64,000 bases of DNA from Streptomyces profundus (GCF_020740535.1 NZ_CP082362.1:3284501-3348500); one strand, 5' to 3'; shown: positions 1 through 7,634, counted from the first letter of the stretch. The notes: generated by a model from the letters alone, not told the origin. A program made the numbers and translations.

Positions 1-500
1 TCGCGCGACGGCACCGGGATCAGGGGAAGTCCGCCTTCACGGTGGAGGCCGAGGCCGCCGGGAGTCGCCCCGAGGTGGACAACCTTCAGGTCAAGGAGGA
101 ACGCCCCACCCGGGACATCGCCACGAGGCTGGGTGAGCCGCGCAAGGTCCTGGCAAGGAGGCGGCGTTATCTGCTGGATGGGCGGCCGGTTGAGTTCGCG
201 GCCTCGTTCCTGCCGTTGGACATCGCCCGTGACACCCCCATCGCCCAACCCAACCCGGGGCCCGGCGGGATCTACGCCCGGCTGGAAGAACTCGGCCACC
301 GCCTCGACCACTTCGACGAAGAGGTTCGCGCCCGGATGCCCACCCCCGTTGAGGTCAAGACCTTGCACCTAGCCGCCGGCGTCCCCGTCATCCACCTCGT
401 ACGCACCGCCTACGACACCGAGGGGCGCGCCGTTGAGGTCTGTGACACCGTGATGGCCGCCGACGCCTACGTGCTGGCCTACCAACTCCCCGCCAACTGA
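1..500 (+). CDS. GntR family transcriptional regulator, C-terminal part (5' truncated by window edge)
   Basis: The frame is open from base 3 with no start needed, so the gene begins before the window and its winged-helix DNA-binding domain is missing here. What remains is the effector-type C-terminal domain of the HutC/UTRA kind: a conserved arginine pair around codons 48-52 of the visible part, then the typical final strand ending in V-C-D-T-V-M-A-A-D-A-Y. In pSAM2 the corresponding regulator, KorSA, represses transfer and replication. Position at the head of the transfer genes supports the same role. CTAGAC-centred inverted repeats just downstream (565-580, 641-652) are candidate binding sites. 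Confidence 0.8.
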   Translation, partial: ARRHRDQGKSAFTVEAEAAGSRPEVDNLQVKEERPTRDIATRLGEPRKVLARRRRYLLDGRPVEFAASFLPLDIARDTPIAQPNPGPGGIYARLEELGHRLDHFDEEVRARMPTPVEVKTLHLAAGVPVIHLVRTAYDTEGRAVEVCDTVMAADAYVLAYQLPAN

Positions 501-564
501 CCACGCCTGACCGACAGGCGCCCCCGTGGGCTCGTCGGAACGACTCGTACACACCAACACCCAT

Positions 565-580
565 ACTCGTATAGACGAGT
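565..580. promoter_or_regulatory. Inverted repeat, candidate GntR operator 1
   Basis: ACTCGT-ATAG-ACGAGT is a perfect inverted repeat with 6-bp arms and a 4-bp centre, between the GntR gene and the regulator gene at 697. Its TAGAC core resembles HutC/DasR-type GntR operators. Binding by the adjacent regulator is inferred. Confidence 0.5.
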
Positions 581-639
581 GGTCAGGCGTGTGGCACACT
601 GGACCACGCCACCACATCCGTGGGGTCACCGGGCCGCAT

Positions 640-658
640 CTTGTCTAGACGACTAGCC
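640..658. promoter_or_regulatory. CTAGAC-type site, candidate GntR operator 2
   Basis: The centre GTCTAGAC (643-650) is a perfect 8-bp palindrome of the DasR/HutC GntR-operator type. It is followed by a second CTAG. The 14-mer CTAGACGACTAGCC (645-658) recurs with one change as CTAGACAACTAGCC at 3570-3583, before the rep gene. The site lies about 40 bp upstream of the start at 697, where a promoter-blocking operator would be expected. Confidence 0.55.
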
Positions 659-696
659 GTATGTGTTCGGTGAGGAACATACGAGGAGTAACGAAC

Positions 697-1047
697 GTGC
701 GCACCATCCGAGTTGAGACCTCCGCCGCGACCATCCTGCTGACGGAGGAGCCGGCCCCGAAGGTCCGGGACCGGCAGACCGGGGAGATCGCCAAGGACGC
801 GCTCAGCGGTGAGACGTTGATGAAGGTCGGTGTGGTCTACCTGGAGGACGGGGAGTCCTCGCTCCTCCAGGTGACCGTTCCCGAGTCCGGGGTGTCCGAG
901 GGACTGGCCCTGGGCGGTCCGGTCGCGCTGCCGGGGCTGGTCGCCCGGCCGTGGGAGTCGGTCTTCAACGGTCAGTCTCGTCACGGGATCGCCTTTCGCG
1001 CGGCGGCCGTCACCCCGGCCAGCCTCCCGGCCTCGGCGGGGGTCTGA
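697..1047 (+). CDS. SCO3933 family regulatory protein
   Basis: A 116-residue soluble protein of the small family found beside the transfer ATPase in Streptomyces AICEs (named after SCO3933). It has no obvious DNA-binding helix-turn-helix and reads as a compact beta-rich domain with a conserved RDRQTGEIAKD stretch near residues 20-30. I chose the GTG at 697 because CGAGGAG lies 7-8 bases before it; an earlier in-frame ATG at 661 has no such site. The ATPase gene follows 1 bp after its stop, so the two are probably cotranscribed. The biochemical role is not known to me. Confidence 0.75.
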   Translation: MRTIRVETSAATILLTEEPAPKVRDRQTGEIAKDALSGETLMKVGVVYLEDGESSLLQVTVPESGVSEGLALGGPVALPGLVARPWESVFNGQSRHGIAFRAAAVTPASLPASAGV

Positions 1048-1048
1048 G

Positions 1049-2386
1049 ATGTCCGAGCTGGTAACGCTGTTGGGTACGGGTGCCCCGGTGGCTGCGGCTG
1101 CCGGGGGTGCCGCCCTGGCACGGGAAAGGTACCCGCGCTTGTACTGGTCGGCGGTCGGCCTGCCGTGGTCCGTTGTCCGGTTGTTGACCACCTACGGGTC
1201 GGTGATGGAGGCGTGTGGACTGGCCGTTCCTCCGTCCCGGCTGCGGGCCCTGGCCGTCCGGGCGACAACGCGCCGGGAGGTGAGGCCCGTTCCGCCTCGA
1301 CGCGGCCTGGTCCGTCCGACGGCCACGGGGTTGCGGGTCCGGCTGCGGCTCGCCCCCGGGCAGGAGGTCGCCGATCTGGCCGCCGCGACCGAACGCCTCC
1401 GGCACGCGTGGAGCGTTCACGCCGTCCACGTTGCCGAGATCAAACCGGGGGTCGCGGAACTGCGCCTGGTCGGGTTCGACGTACTCAAGGACGTTCGGAT
1501 GCCGAGAACGGGTGGCCGTGCTGAATTCTTGCGGGCGCCGGTCGCGTTGCGGGAGGACGCCACGCCGTTCGTGCGCGACTACCGCACTGTCCCGCACCAA
1601 CTCACCCTCGGCGCAACGCTGTCGGGCAAGTCCATGTACCTGCGGCATCTGGTCGCCGGGCTGGCTCCGCAACGGGTCGCGATGGTCGGGATCGACTGCA
1701 AGCGGGGCGTCGAGCTGGCGCCATTCGCCCCGCGCCTGTCGGCCCTGGCCACCGATCCGGCCGAGGCCGCCGAACTCCTCCCCGCATTGGTCGGGTTGAT
1801 GGAGGAACGCTACGACCTCATACGCGCCCGACAACGCGACAACGGCGCCACGTCGGATCTGTGGGGGCTGCCGGAGGAGGAGCGGCCGGTGCCGGTGGTG
1901 GTGTTCGTCGATGAGGTGGCCGAGCTGTTTCTCACCGCCACGCGGAAGGATGAGGAACGGCGGGATGAGCTGGTCACCCACCTCGTTCGCCTAGCCCAAC
2001 TCGGCCGCGCCGCCGGCATCTACCTCGAAGTCTGCGGCCAGCGCTTCGGCGCCGAGCTGGGCAAGGGCACCACCATGCTCCGCGCCCAACTCACCGGCCG
2101 CGTCTGCCACCGCGTCAACGACGAAGCCTCCGCCAAGATGGCCCTCGGCGACATCTCACCCGAAGCGGTACTGGCTGCTTGCGCCATCCCCACCGAACGC
2201 CCCGGCCTCGCCGTGGCCGCCGACTCCTCCGGCCGCTGGGCACGGATACGCACCCCCTACCTGTCCCTGACCGACGCGGCCACGCACTGCGCGATCCACG
2301 CCCACCGTGCCCCGACGTTGCCGGCCCTGGCCAGCTTCCGGCCCGTGGCCTCGACGGCGGTCGAGTCGGAACCTGCGGGGAGCTGA
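1049..2386 (+). CDS. FtsK/SpoIIIE-type plasmid transfer protein (Tra)
   Basis: DNA-translocating ATPase that moves double-stranded element DNA between mycelial compartments, the single-protein conjugation system of Streptomyces plasmids and AICEs (TraSA in pSAM2). Length is 445 residues. Walker A is GATLSGKS at residues 188-195, Walker B is VVVFVDE near residues 283-290, and the sensor-like region follows with GKGTTMLRAQLTGRVCHRV near 334-352. The N terminus has a weakly hydrophobic stretch that may attach it to membrane. It starts 1 bp after the preceding gene, and the next gene starts 5 bp after its stop. The C terminus normally carries a DNA-recognition winged helix; I cannot confirm it here. 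Confidence 0.88.
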   Translation: MSELVTLLGTGAPVAAAAGGAALARERYPRLYWSAVGLPWSVVRLLTTYGSVMEACGLAVPPSRLRALAVRATTRREVRPVPPRRGLVRPTATGLRVRLRLAPGQEVADLAAATERLRHAWSVHAVHVAEIKPGVAELRLVGFDVLKDVRMPRTGGRAEFLRAPVALREDATPFVRDYRTVPHQLTLGATLSGKSMYLRHLVAGLAPQRVAMVGIDCKRGVELAPFAPRLSALATDPAEAAELLPALVGLMEERYDLIRARQRDNGATSDLWGLPEEERPVPVVVFVDEVAELFLTATRKDEERRDELVTHLVRLAQLGRAAGIYLEVCGQRFGAELGKGTTMLRAQLTGRVCHRVNDEASAKMALGDISPEAVLAACAIPTERPGLAVAADSSGRWARIRTPYLSLTDAATHCAIHAHRAPTLPALASFRPVASTAVESEPAGS

Positions 2387-2391
2387 TCGCG

Positions 2392-2964
2392 ATGCGCGCC
2401 CAACTGATCAGGCCCGACCCGGTGTTGGTCCAGGCGGTCATCGCTGCCGCGTTGTCGTTCGCGCACATTCACGACCTGGCGGCGGCTGCCGGTCAGGACG
2501 ATTGGAAGGCGTGGGCCTACCCGATCTCGGTTGACCTGCTGTTGGTCGCAGCTTGGCGGCGGCTTCGGTCCGGGAACGGGGGGGCGGTCGGTTGGTGCTG
2601 GTTCCTGATCGCCCTGACCGCCTCCCTCGGCGCGAACATCGCCACCGCCGGCCTCCTCGACCTGGGCGACGTGCCCGACTGGCTGCGCGTCCTGGTCGCC
2701 GGCTGGCCCGCCCTCGCCTTCCTCGGTGGCACCCTCCTCGCCCACACACCCACCGAAGAACACGAACACCCCACCCCTCCCGAACCCGAAGCCGTCCCGG
2801 CTGCCCCACCTCCTGCGGTGCCTGCGGCGTTGGTCCAGCACGCCCGGAAGATTGCCGCCGAGCATCAACAACGCACCGGCCAACCCATCGACACCCCCAC
2901 CCTGCGGGCCCGCCTCGGCGTCCCCGCACCCCTCGCCGAGGCCATCGCACTCCATCTCACCTGA
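2392..2964 (+). CDS. DUF2637 domain membrane protein (SpdB-like)
   Basis: A 190-residue protein. The N-terminal 115 residues hold about four predicted transmembrane helices (around residues 10-25, 40-55, 63-85, 95-112), as in the DUF2637 family of AICE spread-associated proteins. The C-terminal 75 residues are soluble and Pro/Glu-rich, and end in a small helical domain with a possible helix-turn-helix (TPTLRARLGVPAPLAEAIAL). ATG 2392 is chosen because GGGAG precedes it and it sits 5 bp after the Tra stop. It probably helps element DNA spread through septa, inferred from context. Confidence 0.75.
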   Translation: MRAQLIRPDPVLVQAVIAAALSFAHIHDLAAAAGQDDWKAWAYPISVDLLLVAAWRRLRSGNGGAVGWCWFLIALTASLGANIATAGLLDLGDVPDWLRVLVAGWPALAFLGGTLLAHTPTEEHEHPTPPEPEAVPAAPPPAVPAALVQHARKIAAEHQQRTGQPIDTPTLRARLGVPAPLAEAIALHLT

Positions 2965-2979
2965 GGAAGGAATCAGCCG

Positions 2980-3162
2980 GTGCGGCCCGACGACTGGACA
3001 CCTGCCGACTACCTCAAGGCCGCTGAGGAGATGACCGCGACCGGTCGCCCGAACCTCGCTCATCTCCTCGCCGAGAAGGCTGCTTCTCTCACCCCCAACC
3101 CCCAGGAAGCCGCTCGCATCTTGCGCGCCTACCCCCGCCCCAACTCCCCACGGAGGCCCTGA
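2980..3162 (+). CDS. Small AICE protein of unknown function
   Basis: A 60-residue, mostly helical small protein with no membrane segment and no motif I recognise. GTG 2980 is preceded by GAGGAAGG, a good ribosome binding site, and the gene lies 15 bp after the DUF2637 gene and 1 bp before the next gene. Such small genes are routine between tra and rep in these elements. Function unknown. Confidence 0.6.
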   Translation: MRPDDWTPADYLKAAEEMTATGRPNLAHLLAEKAASLTPNPQEAARILRAYPRPNSPRRP

Positions 3163-3163
3163 C

Positions 3164-3355
3164 ATGCCGATCTTCCGCCGCTTCCGCCGCCTCGCCCGCG
3201 TCGGCCCCGTCCAGGTAGCCACCGGACATGACCAGCGTGGCCGGGAGAAGCACACGGCCGCCTGCACCGCGCCGCGCTGCGGGTTCTCCGCCGAGTACGA
3301 CACCCGCTCGGCCGCCGAACTCGCCGCCACCACACACCGCTGCTCCGCCCACTGA
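3164..3355 (+). CDS. Mobile element transfer protein (small, Cys-containing)
   Basis: A 63-residue basic protein of the family annotated as mobile element transfer protein in Streptomyces elements. It begins with an Arg/Phe-rich helix (FRRFRRLARVGPVQV) followed by a short domain with CTAPRCGF and a later HRC. The three Cys plus His could bind a metal, an inference from spacing only. It sits 1 bp after the previous small gene, so translational coupling is likely. Role in intramycelial spread is inferred from position. Confidence 0.7.
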   Translation: MPIFRRFRRLARVGPVQVATGHDQRGREKHTAACTAPRCGFSAEYDTRSAAELAATTHRCSAH

Positions 3356-3378
3356 ACACCGCTGAGGGAGACCCGCTC

Positions 3379-3573
3379 GTGAACGTGAACCTGCCCGTGG
3401 TCGTCGTCTTCGGCCTCGCCGCCTGGGCGGCCGTACGCCTGCTCGGCATCCGCCCATGGGCCGTGGCCCTGATCGCCCTGTTCGGCTTCTACCTCGCCGA
3501 CACCTTCGCCGCACCCGCCATCGACTCCGGCACCCGCACCGGAGTTGAGATCATCAACGACCAACACGACTAG
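3379..3573 (+). CDS. Small membrane protein (SpdD-like)
   Basis: A 64-residue protein with two closely spaced hydrophobic segments (about residues 5-21 and 26-42) and a short polar tail. Small membrane proteins of this kind (Spd) lie before rep in pSAM2-like elements and affect pock size, that is, plasmid spread. GTG 3379 follows GAGGGAG at good spacing. Its TAG stop overlaps a CTAGAC motif shared with the transfer promoter. Confidence 0.65.
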   Translation: MNVNLPVVVVFGLAAWAAVRLLGIRPWAVALIALFGFYLADTFAAPAIDSGTRTGVEIINDQHD

Positions 3574-3583
3574 ACAACTAGCC
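3567..3583. promoter_or_regulatory. CTAGACAACTAGCC motif before rep (candidate operator 3)
   Basis: CTAGACAACTAGCC (3570-3583) matches 645-658 at 13 of 14 bases. It overlaps the stop of the small membrane gene and lies about 110 bp before the rep start. A common regulator for the transfer promoter and the rep promoter would explain the repetition; the truncated GntR protein is the obvious candidate. Confidence 0.5.
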
Positions 3584-3690
3584 AACAAGCCGCAAATGAA
3601 AAGGGCCCCCGGGACGGAACCGATACCGCCAAGCATCCACCGCCCCCGGGACCCCGACTCCAGCCACGCGCACGTAGAAGGAGCAGTCCC

Positions 3691-5031
3691 ATCATCACCC
3701 GCACCACCCCGCCCCCGCTGCCCGAACTCGGAAAACTCGCCGCGACCGGAACCCTGCCCGCCCTCGCCCACCAACTCGCCGGACTCGGCGGCTGCACCCG
3801 CCCCATCCGACTCAACGGACACCGCACCGAACACCCCATCGACACCACCACCGGAGAAATCGGCGACGCCATACGGTCGCTGATCTCCACCGAGTTGCCC
3901 GCCGGGAACCTGCTGACCCGCTGCAACAACCGGCGTGCGACTCGCTGCGCGGCCTGTGCCGAGACCTACCGCCGGGACACCTACCACCTCATTACCGCCG
4001 GCCTCAAAGGCGGCAAGGGCACCTCGGAACGAGTTGCCGAACACCCGCGCGTCTTCGCGACCCTCACGGCGCCCAGCTTCGGCCCCGTCCACAACCGACC
4101 CAGCAACCAAGCTCGTTGCCGCTGCGGCACCGCGCACGACCAGGACGATGCCCGACTCGGACAGCCGCTCAACCCCGGTCGGTACGACTACGAATCCGCG
4201 GTGCTCTGGAACGCCCACGCCGGCCACCTCTGGCGCCGCTTCACCATCCACCTCCGGCGAGAGATCGCCAAAAGGGCCGGACTCACCCAACGCGCCCTCC
4301 CCGACCACGCACGCGTCTCCTTCGCCAAAGTCGCCGAGTTCCAAAAGCGCGGCGCCGTCCACTTCCACGCCGTCATCCGGCTCGACGGCCCCGAGAGCGG
4401 TTCCTCTCCGCCTCCTTCGTGGGCGAGCGCCGAGCTGCTGACGGACGCGATTCACACCGCCGTGCAACGCACCCACATCACCGGCCCGGTCATCGATGGC
4501 CGCACCCACACCCTCGCCTTCGGCCACCAGACGGACGTGCGCACTATCCGCAGCACGGAGTTCAGCGGCGACACCGAACTGACCGACCAGGCCGTTGCCG
4601 GCTACATCGCCAAATACGCCACCAAGGGGGCGGAGAGCACGACGGGCGCGCTGGATCGGCCGTTGAGATTCCTAGCCGAATTGGCGCCCATGGACATCTC
4701 GGAGCACGCGCGACGGCTGATCCGAACGGCGTGGACGCTCGGCGCATGCAAGGACCTGGAACACCTTCGCCTGCGTGCCTGGGCCCACATGCTCGGCTTC
4801 CGGGGCCACTTCTCCACCAAATCCCGCCGCTACTCGACCACTCTCGGCGCCCTTCGCGACGCCCGCGCCGAATGGCGTCGTCAGCAGACCGGCGACCACG
4901 GCCCCGAGGAGGAAACGACGCTCGTCGTCGCCGAGTGGTCCTTCGCCGGAGTCGGCCTGAGCCCCGCCGAAACCTGGCTTGCCGCCAGCCTCACCCCCGC
5001 CCCCGGAACGGAAGGAGAACCCACCCCATGA
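3691..5031 (+). CDS. RepSA-type replication initiator
   Basis: Rolling-circle replication initiator of the pSAM2 RepSA family, about 446 residues if read from 3691, close to the family's usual length. Conserved blocks: GGCTRPIRL and CNNRRATRC-AAC near residues 32-80 (zinc-finger-like Cys), HFHAVIRLDG at 224-233 (metal-binding HUH-like motif), and YIAKYATK at 305-312 with the likely nicking tyrosine. The odd point is the start: a good GAAGGAG (3677-3683) sits 7 bases before ATC-ATC at 3691, and no ATG, GTG or TTG occurs in this frame between the upstream stop (3571) and TTG 3895. TTG 3895 would remove about 68 conserved residues and lacks a clear binding site. ATC initiation, or a mutated start, is the likeliest reading. 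Confidence 0.8.
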   Translation: MITRTTPPPLPELGKLAATGTLPALAHQLAGLGGCTRPIRLNGHRTEHPIDTTTGEIGDAIRSLISTELPAGNLLTRCNNRRATRCAACAETYRRDTYHLITAGLKGGKGTSERVAEHPRVFATLTAPSFGPVHNRPSNQARCRCGTAHDQDDARLGQPLNPGRYDYESAVLWNAHAGHLWRRFTIHLRREIAKRAGLTQRALPDHARVSFAKVAEFQKRGAVHFHAVIRLDGPESGSSPPPSWASAELLTDAIHTAVQRTHITGPVIDGRTHTLAFGHQTDVRTIRSTEFSGDTELTDQAVAGYIAKYATKGAESTTGALDRPLRFLAELAPMDISEHARRLIRTAWTLGACKDLEHLRLRAWAHMLGFRGHFSTKSRRYSTTLGALRDARAEWRRQQTGDHGPEEETTLVVAEWSFAGVGLSPAETWLAASLTPAPGTEGEPTP

Positions 5032-5243
5032 CCGCCACCACCACAACCATCACCCCCAAGTGGCACACCACCGCCGAAGTTGCGGCCATGCTCGGCTTCG
5101 GGCTCTCCAAGACCAAGATGCTCGTGGCCACCGGCGAAATCCGCTCCGTCAAGATCGGCCGCAACCGCCGCATCCTCCCGACCTGGGTGGACGAATACGT
5201 GAACCAGTGCGCCAAAGCAGCCATCGAGGAGCGTGCCGCATGA
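5028..5243 (+). CDS. Excisionase / MerR-type helix-turn-helix protein (Xis)
   Basis: A 71-residue DNA-binding protein with the winged-helix excisionase fold: WHTTAEVAAMLGFGLSKTKMLVATGEI (residues 12-38) is the helix-turn-helix, followed by the wing IRSVKIGRNRRILPTWVDEYV. It would bend attachment-site DNA and direct the integrase toward excision. Its ATG overlaps the rep stop (ATGA, 5028-5031), and its own stop overlaps the integrase start (ATGA, 5240-5243), so rep, xis and int form a translationally coupled operon as in pSAM2. Confidence 0.85.
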   Translation: MTATTTTITPKWHTTAEVAAMLGFGLSKTKMLVATGEIRSVKIGRNRRILPTWVDEYVNQCAKAAIEERAA

Positions 5244-6477
5244 GCGGAAAGCGCGGAAACGGCGAAGGCTCCACCTACCCCTACCGCAACGGCTTCGCCG
5301 CCTACGTCTGGGTCACCGCCCCCGATGGCAAACGCAAGCGCAAGTACGTCTACGGCCAGACCCGCACCCTCGTCCACGAGAAGTGGGTCAAGCTCCACGC
5401 CGAGGCCAGCAAAGGCCCGGTGGCCACTCAACACCGCACCGTGGCGGCGTCCTCGACTACTGGTTGACCTCGATCGTGAAGCCGCATCTCGCGCCGTTGA
5501 CCTACGTCTCGTACGAGGGTTCCGCCCGGCTCTACATCGCCCCCGGCCTCGGCAAGAAGCGGCTCGACAAGCTGACCGTCAAGGACGTGCGGGAGTGGCT
5601 GGCCGCGCTCGGGGAGAGTTGCCAGTGCTGCGCGCAGGGGAAGGACGCCAAGCGGCCGGAGACCCATCGGAACCCGGCGAAGGCGCGACGCTGCTGCGCA
5701 CTCGGCCGGTGCTGCGAGAGCTTCCCTTCCCGCCGCGTCATCCAGGCCGCGCGCGACGCGCTGCGGGCCGCGCTCACCCACGCCGTCGCTGAGGAGGAGA
5801 TCGGCAAGAACGTGGCCGCCCTGGTCCGGGTGCCCAAGCCCCGGCGGCGGAAGATCAGACCGTGGTCGGTACCGGAAGCGGGCCGGTTCCTGGAGCAGTC
5901 GGCCGAGCACGACGACCCGCTCTACGCGGCCTGGGTCCTGGCCCTGGTGCTCGGCCTGCGGCGCGGCGAGATCCTGGGCCTGACGTGGGACTCGGTGAAC
6001 TTCGAGACCGGCGAACTCTACGTCGACCACCAGCTTCAGCGCGCTGGCCGCGAGATTCTGCACCGGGAGACCAAGACAGAGGATTCCGACGACTTCCTTC
6101 CGCTGCCGGACCTCTGCCTGACCGCCCTGAAGCTCCGGCGCCAGCAGCAACTCGACGCCAAGCGCAAGGCCGCCGAGCTGTGGCAGGACCGACAGAACCT
6201 GATCTTCACCACGCGCTACGGGACCCCGATCGAGCCGGGGAACCTCACCCGGCACTTCGCCGTTCGGGCCCGACAGACCGGGGTGCGGGTGATCCCGCTA
6301 AGGAACACCCGGCACACCACCAGCTCGCTACTCGTCGCACTCAAAGTCCACCCGAAGGTGGCACAGCGCATCCTTCGGCACTCACAGATCGCGATGACGT
6401 TGGAGGTGTACGCCGAGGCGACGGAGGAACAGGTACGCGAAGCGTTGCAGCGGCTCGCCGGAGGGTTCAGCACGTAG
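5240..6477 (+). pseudogene. Tyrosine-type site-specific integrase, frameshifted
   Basis: Integrase of the AICE that would recombine attP with the tRNA-Arg attB. The N-terminal arm-binding part reads in one frame from ATG 5240 (MSGKRGNGEGSTYPYRNGF) and stops at 5465-5467. The rest, from GGVLDYWLTSIVKPHL onward, reads to 6477 in the frame one base back. One missing base in or near GTGGCGGCG (5441-5449) explains the break; restoring it gives a normal protein of about 412 residues. Box I arginine is in VLGLRRGEILGLTW. Box II reads LRNTRHT, where HxxR is usual, and the tyrosine is in MTLEVYAEA. No slippery heptamer is visible, so programmed frameshifting is unlikely. A sequencing error cannot be excluded. 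Confidence 0.8.
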
Positions 6478-6527
6478 CCGGAGAAGGCCATCACGGTTGC
6501 GGTACTTCGCTGCTGTACGGCAACGCA

Positions 6528-6559
6528 AGAGCCCCCGTCGGCTTTCCGACGGGGGCTCT
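6528..6559. terminator. Strong hairpin between integrase and tRNA-Arg
   Basis: A perfect 14-bp stem (6528-6541 with 6546-6559) closed by a 4-base loop. It lies 50 bp after the integrase stop and 7 bp beyond the tRNA-Arg 3' end, so it can terminate either transcript. Confidence 0.8.
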
Positions 6560-6565
6560 GAGCTG

Positions 6566-6609
6566 CGCGCTCGGCAGGATTCGAACCTGCAACCTTCTGA
6601 TCCGTAGTC
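6566..6609 (-). other. Probable attachment-site core (3' half of tRNA-Arg)
   Basis: The tRNA 3' end faces the integrase, the standard arrangement for tRNA-targeted tyrosine integrases whose attP carries an identical copy of the tRNA 3' part. The core length cannot be fixed because the matching repeat lies outside the window. Confidence 0.4.
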
Positions 6610-6638
6610 AGATGCTCTATCCGTTAAGCTACGAGCGC
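6566..6638 (-). tRNA. tRNA-Arg (anticodon ACG)
   Basis: A 73-nt cloverleaf on the minus strand. Acceptor arms are GCGCTCG/CGAGCGC, the anticodon loop is CTACGGA (anticodon ACG), and the T-arm contains GGTTCGAATCC. CCA is not encoded. The intact gene lies at the right end of the AICE. Confidence 0.97.
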
Positions 6639-6791
6639 TTGGGCGGGGCCCGTGGGCCCGTTCCGGCGATGGATACATTACAGGACCCCGGGCCGGTGGT
6701 GAAATCAGTAGTGGCGGGCGGCTCTGACCTGCGGAAACGTCGGGGTGAACGCCGTCAGCCCCGGTCGGGGACCGGGGCTGACGGGAAGCTG

Positions 6792-6884
6792 TGGCGGAGG
6801 CTCCGGGATTTGAACCCGGGATGGGGGGTTACCCCAAACCGCATTAGCAGTGCGGCGCCATAGACCAGACTAGGCGAAGCCTCC
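6792..6884 (-). tRNA. tRNA-Ser (anticodon GCT)
   Basis: Minus-strand class II tRNA with long variable arm. Acceptor GGAGGCT pairs with AGCCTCC, anticodon loop is CTGCTAA (anticodon GCT), T-arm contains GGTTCAAATCC, and the 3' CCA is encoded (6792-6794). Confidence 0.97.
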
Positions 6885-7072
6885 TCGCGCAACGGCGAGA
6901 GCCGAGCGCGCCAGCAAATAATGCCACAGCCCGAACGGCCGCAGCCAATCGGATTCCACCCTACGGGTGGCAGGAGGCCGAGTCGAGTTGCGCAACGTGC
7001 GGCGTCCTGGAGCGTTAGCAGTGCGGACGGAACCCCGTCCCGCCCCGTACGCGAACGTTCAGGAGCACGCGC

Positions 7073-7519
7073 ATGTCACGCAGGTCCCTCGCCGTCCTTG
7101 TCGCCCTGGTCGCCTCCGTCACCGTTCCGGCCTCGGCCGCCGCCCATGAGCACGCGGCCCACGAGCACGCGGCCCACGAGCGGGTGCGCGCCGCCGGCGA
7201 GGACCGGCTGGTGATCACCGTCTCGGGGACGGAGAGCTCGGACGGCACCTTTGAACTCACGTGCGCACCCACCGGCGGCGACCACCCCAAGCCGGCCGAG
7301 TCCTGTGCCGCGCTGCGCGACGTGGAGACCCCGTTCGCGCCGGTCGCGGAGGGCACACAGTGCACCTTCCTGTACGGCGGCGCGGCCACCGCGCGGGTCG
7401 AGGGACGGTGGCAAGGCGAGTCTGTGGACGCGGAGTTCACCCGCGCCAACGGGTGCGAGATCACCCGTTGGGACCGTCTGGTGCCGGCCCTCCCCAGCCT
7501 GGCGACGGGTGCCGCCTGA
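7073..7519 (+). CDS. SSI family (subtilisin inhibitor-like) secreted protease inhibitor
   Basis: Secreted serine-protease inhibitor of the Streptomyces subtilisin inhibitor family, 148 residues. A signal peptide (about 1-24, ending ASAAA) precedes a His-rich spacer with three copies of AHE/HEHAA at period five, then the SSI domain from about residue 44. Four cysteines in LTCAP, SCAAL, QCTFL and GCEIT match the two SSI disulfides. Aligned on SSI, the reactive P1 residue is Phe in CTFLY, suggesting chymotrypsin- or subtilisin-like targets. ATG 7073 has GGAG 9 bases upstream. The His spacer is unusual: after cleavage the N terminus would start H-E-H, a possible copper/nickel-binding motif. Confidence 0.85.
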   Translation: MSRRSLAVLVALVASVTVPASAAAHEHAAHEHAAHERVRAAGEDRLVITVSGTESSDGTFELTCAPTGGDHPKPAESCAALRDVETPFAPVAEGTQCTFLYGGAATARVEGRWQGESVDAEFTRANGCEITRWDRLVPALPSLATGAA

Positions 7520-7634
7520 GCGCCGACTTTCCATGGCCCCTCCGCGCCCGGCGCGGCTGGCCGTAGACTCCCCCTCATGACACGCACGGGGTACGTGCAC
7601 CTGGAACACGTGGGTCAAGGGAGGAACCGACGTC

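Larger units (their letters stand above)
1..6566. mobile_element. AICE (pSAM2-type integrative and conjugative element), right-hand part
   Basis: The gene order is that of an actinomycete integrative and conjugative element: GntR repressor, regulator, FtsK-like transfer ATPase, DUF2637 protein, small spread genes, RepSA-like initiator, excisionase and tyrosine integrase. The integrase ends 89 bp from the 3' end of a tRNA-Arg gene, the usual target and geometry. The left end and second attachment repeat lie before position 1. S. coelicolor carries a comparable element (AICESco3937). Two lesions are visible, an integrase frameshift and a rep gene without a standard start codon, so the element may be immobile. 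The right boundary is inferred, not defined by a repeat seen here. Confidence 0.85.

Noticed and set aside
3596..3883. Pro/Ser-rich frame from ATG 3596 as an extra gene before rep
   Set aside because: It overlaps the conserved N-terminal part of Rep in another frame and has no family likeness.
2257..4527. 756-codon minus-strand open frame across the AICE
   Set aside because: It is antisense to Tra, DUF2637 and Rep genes, has Gly/Arg low complexity with no family likeness, and arises from high GC.
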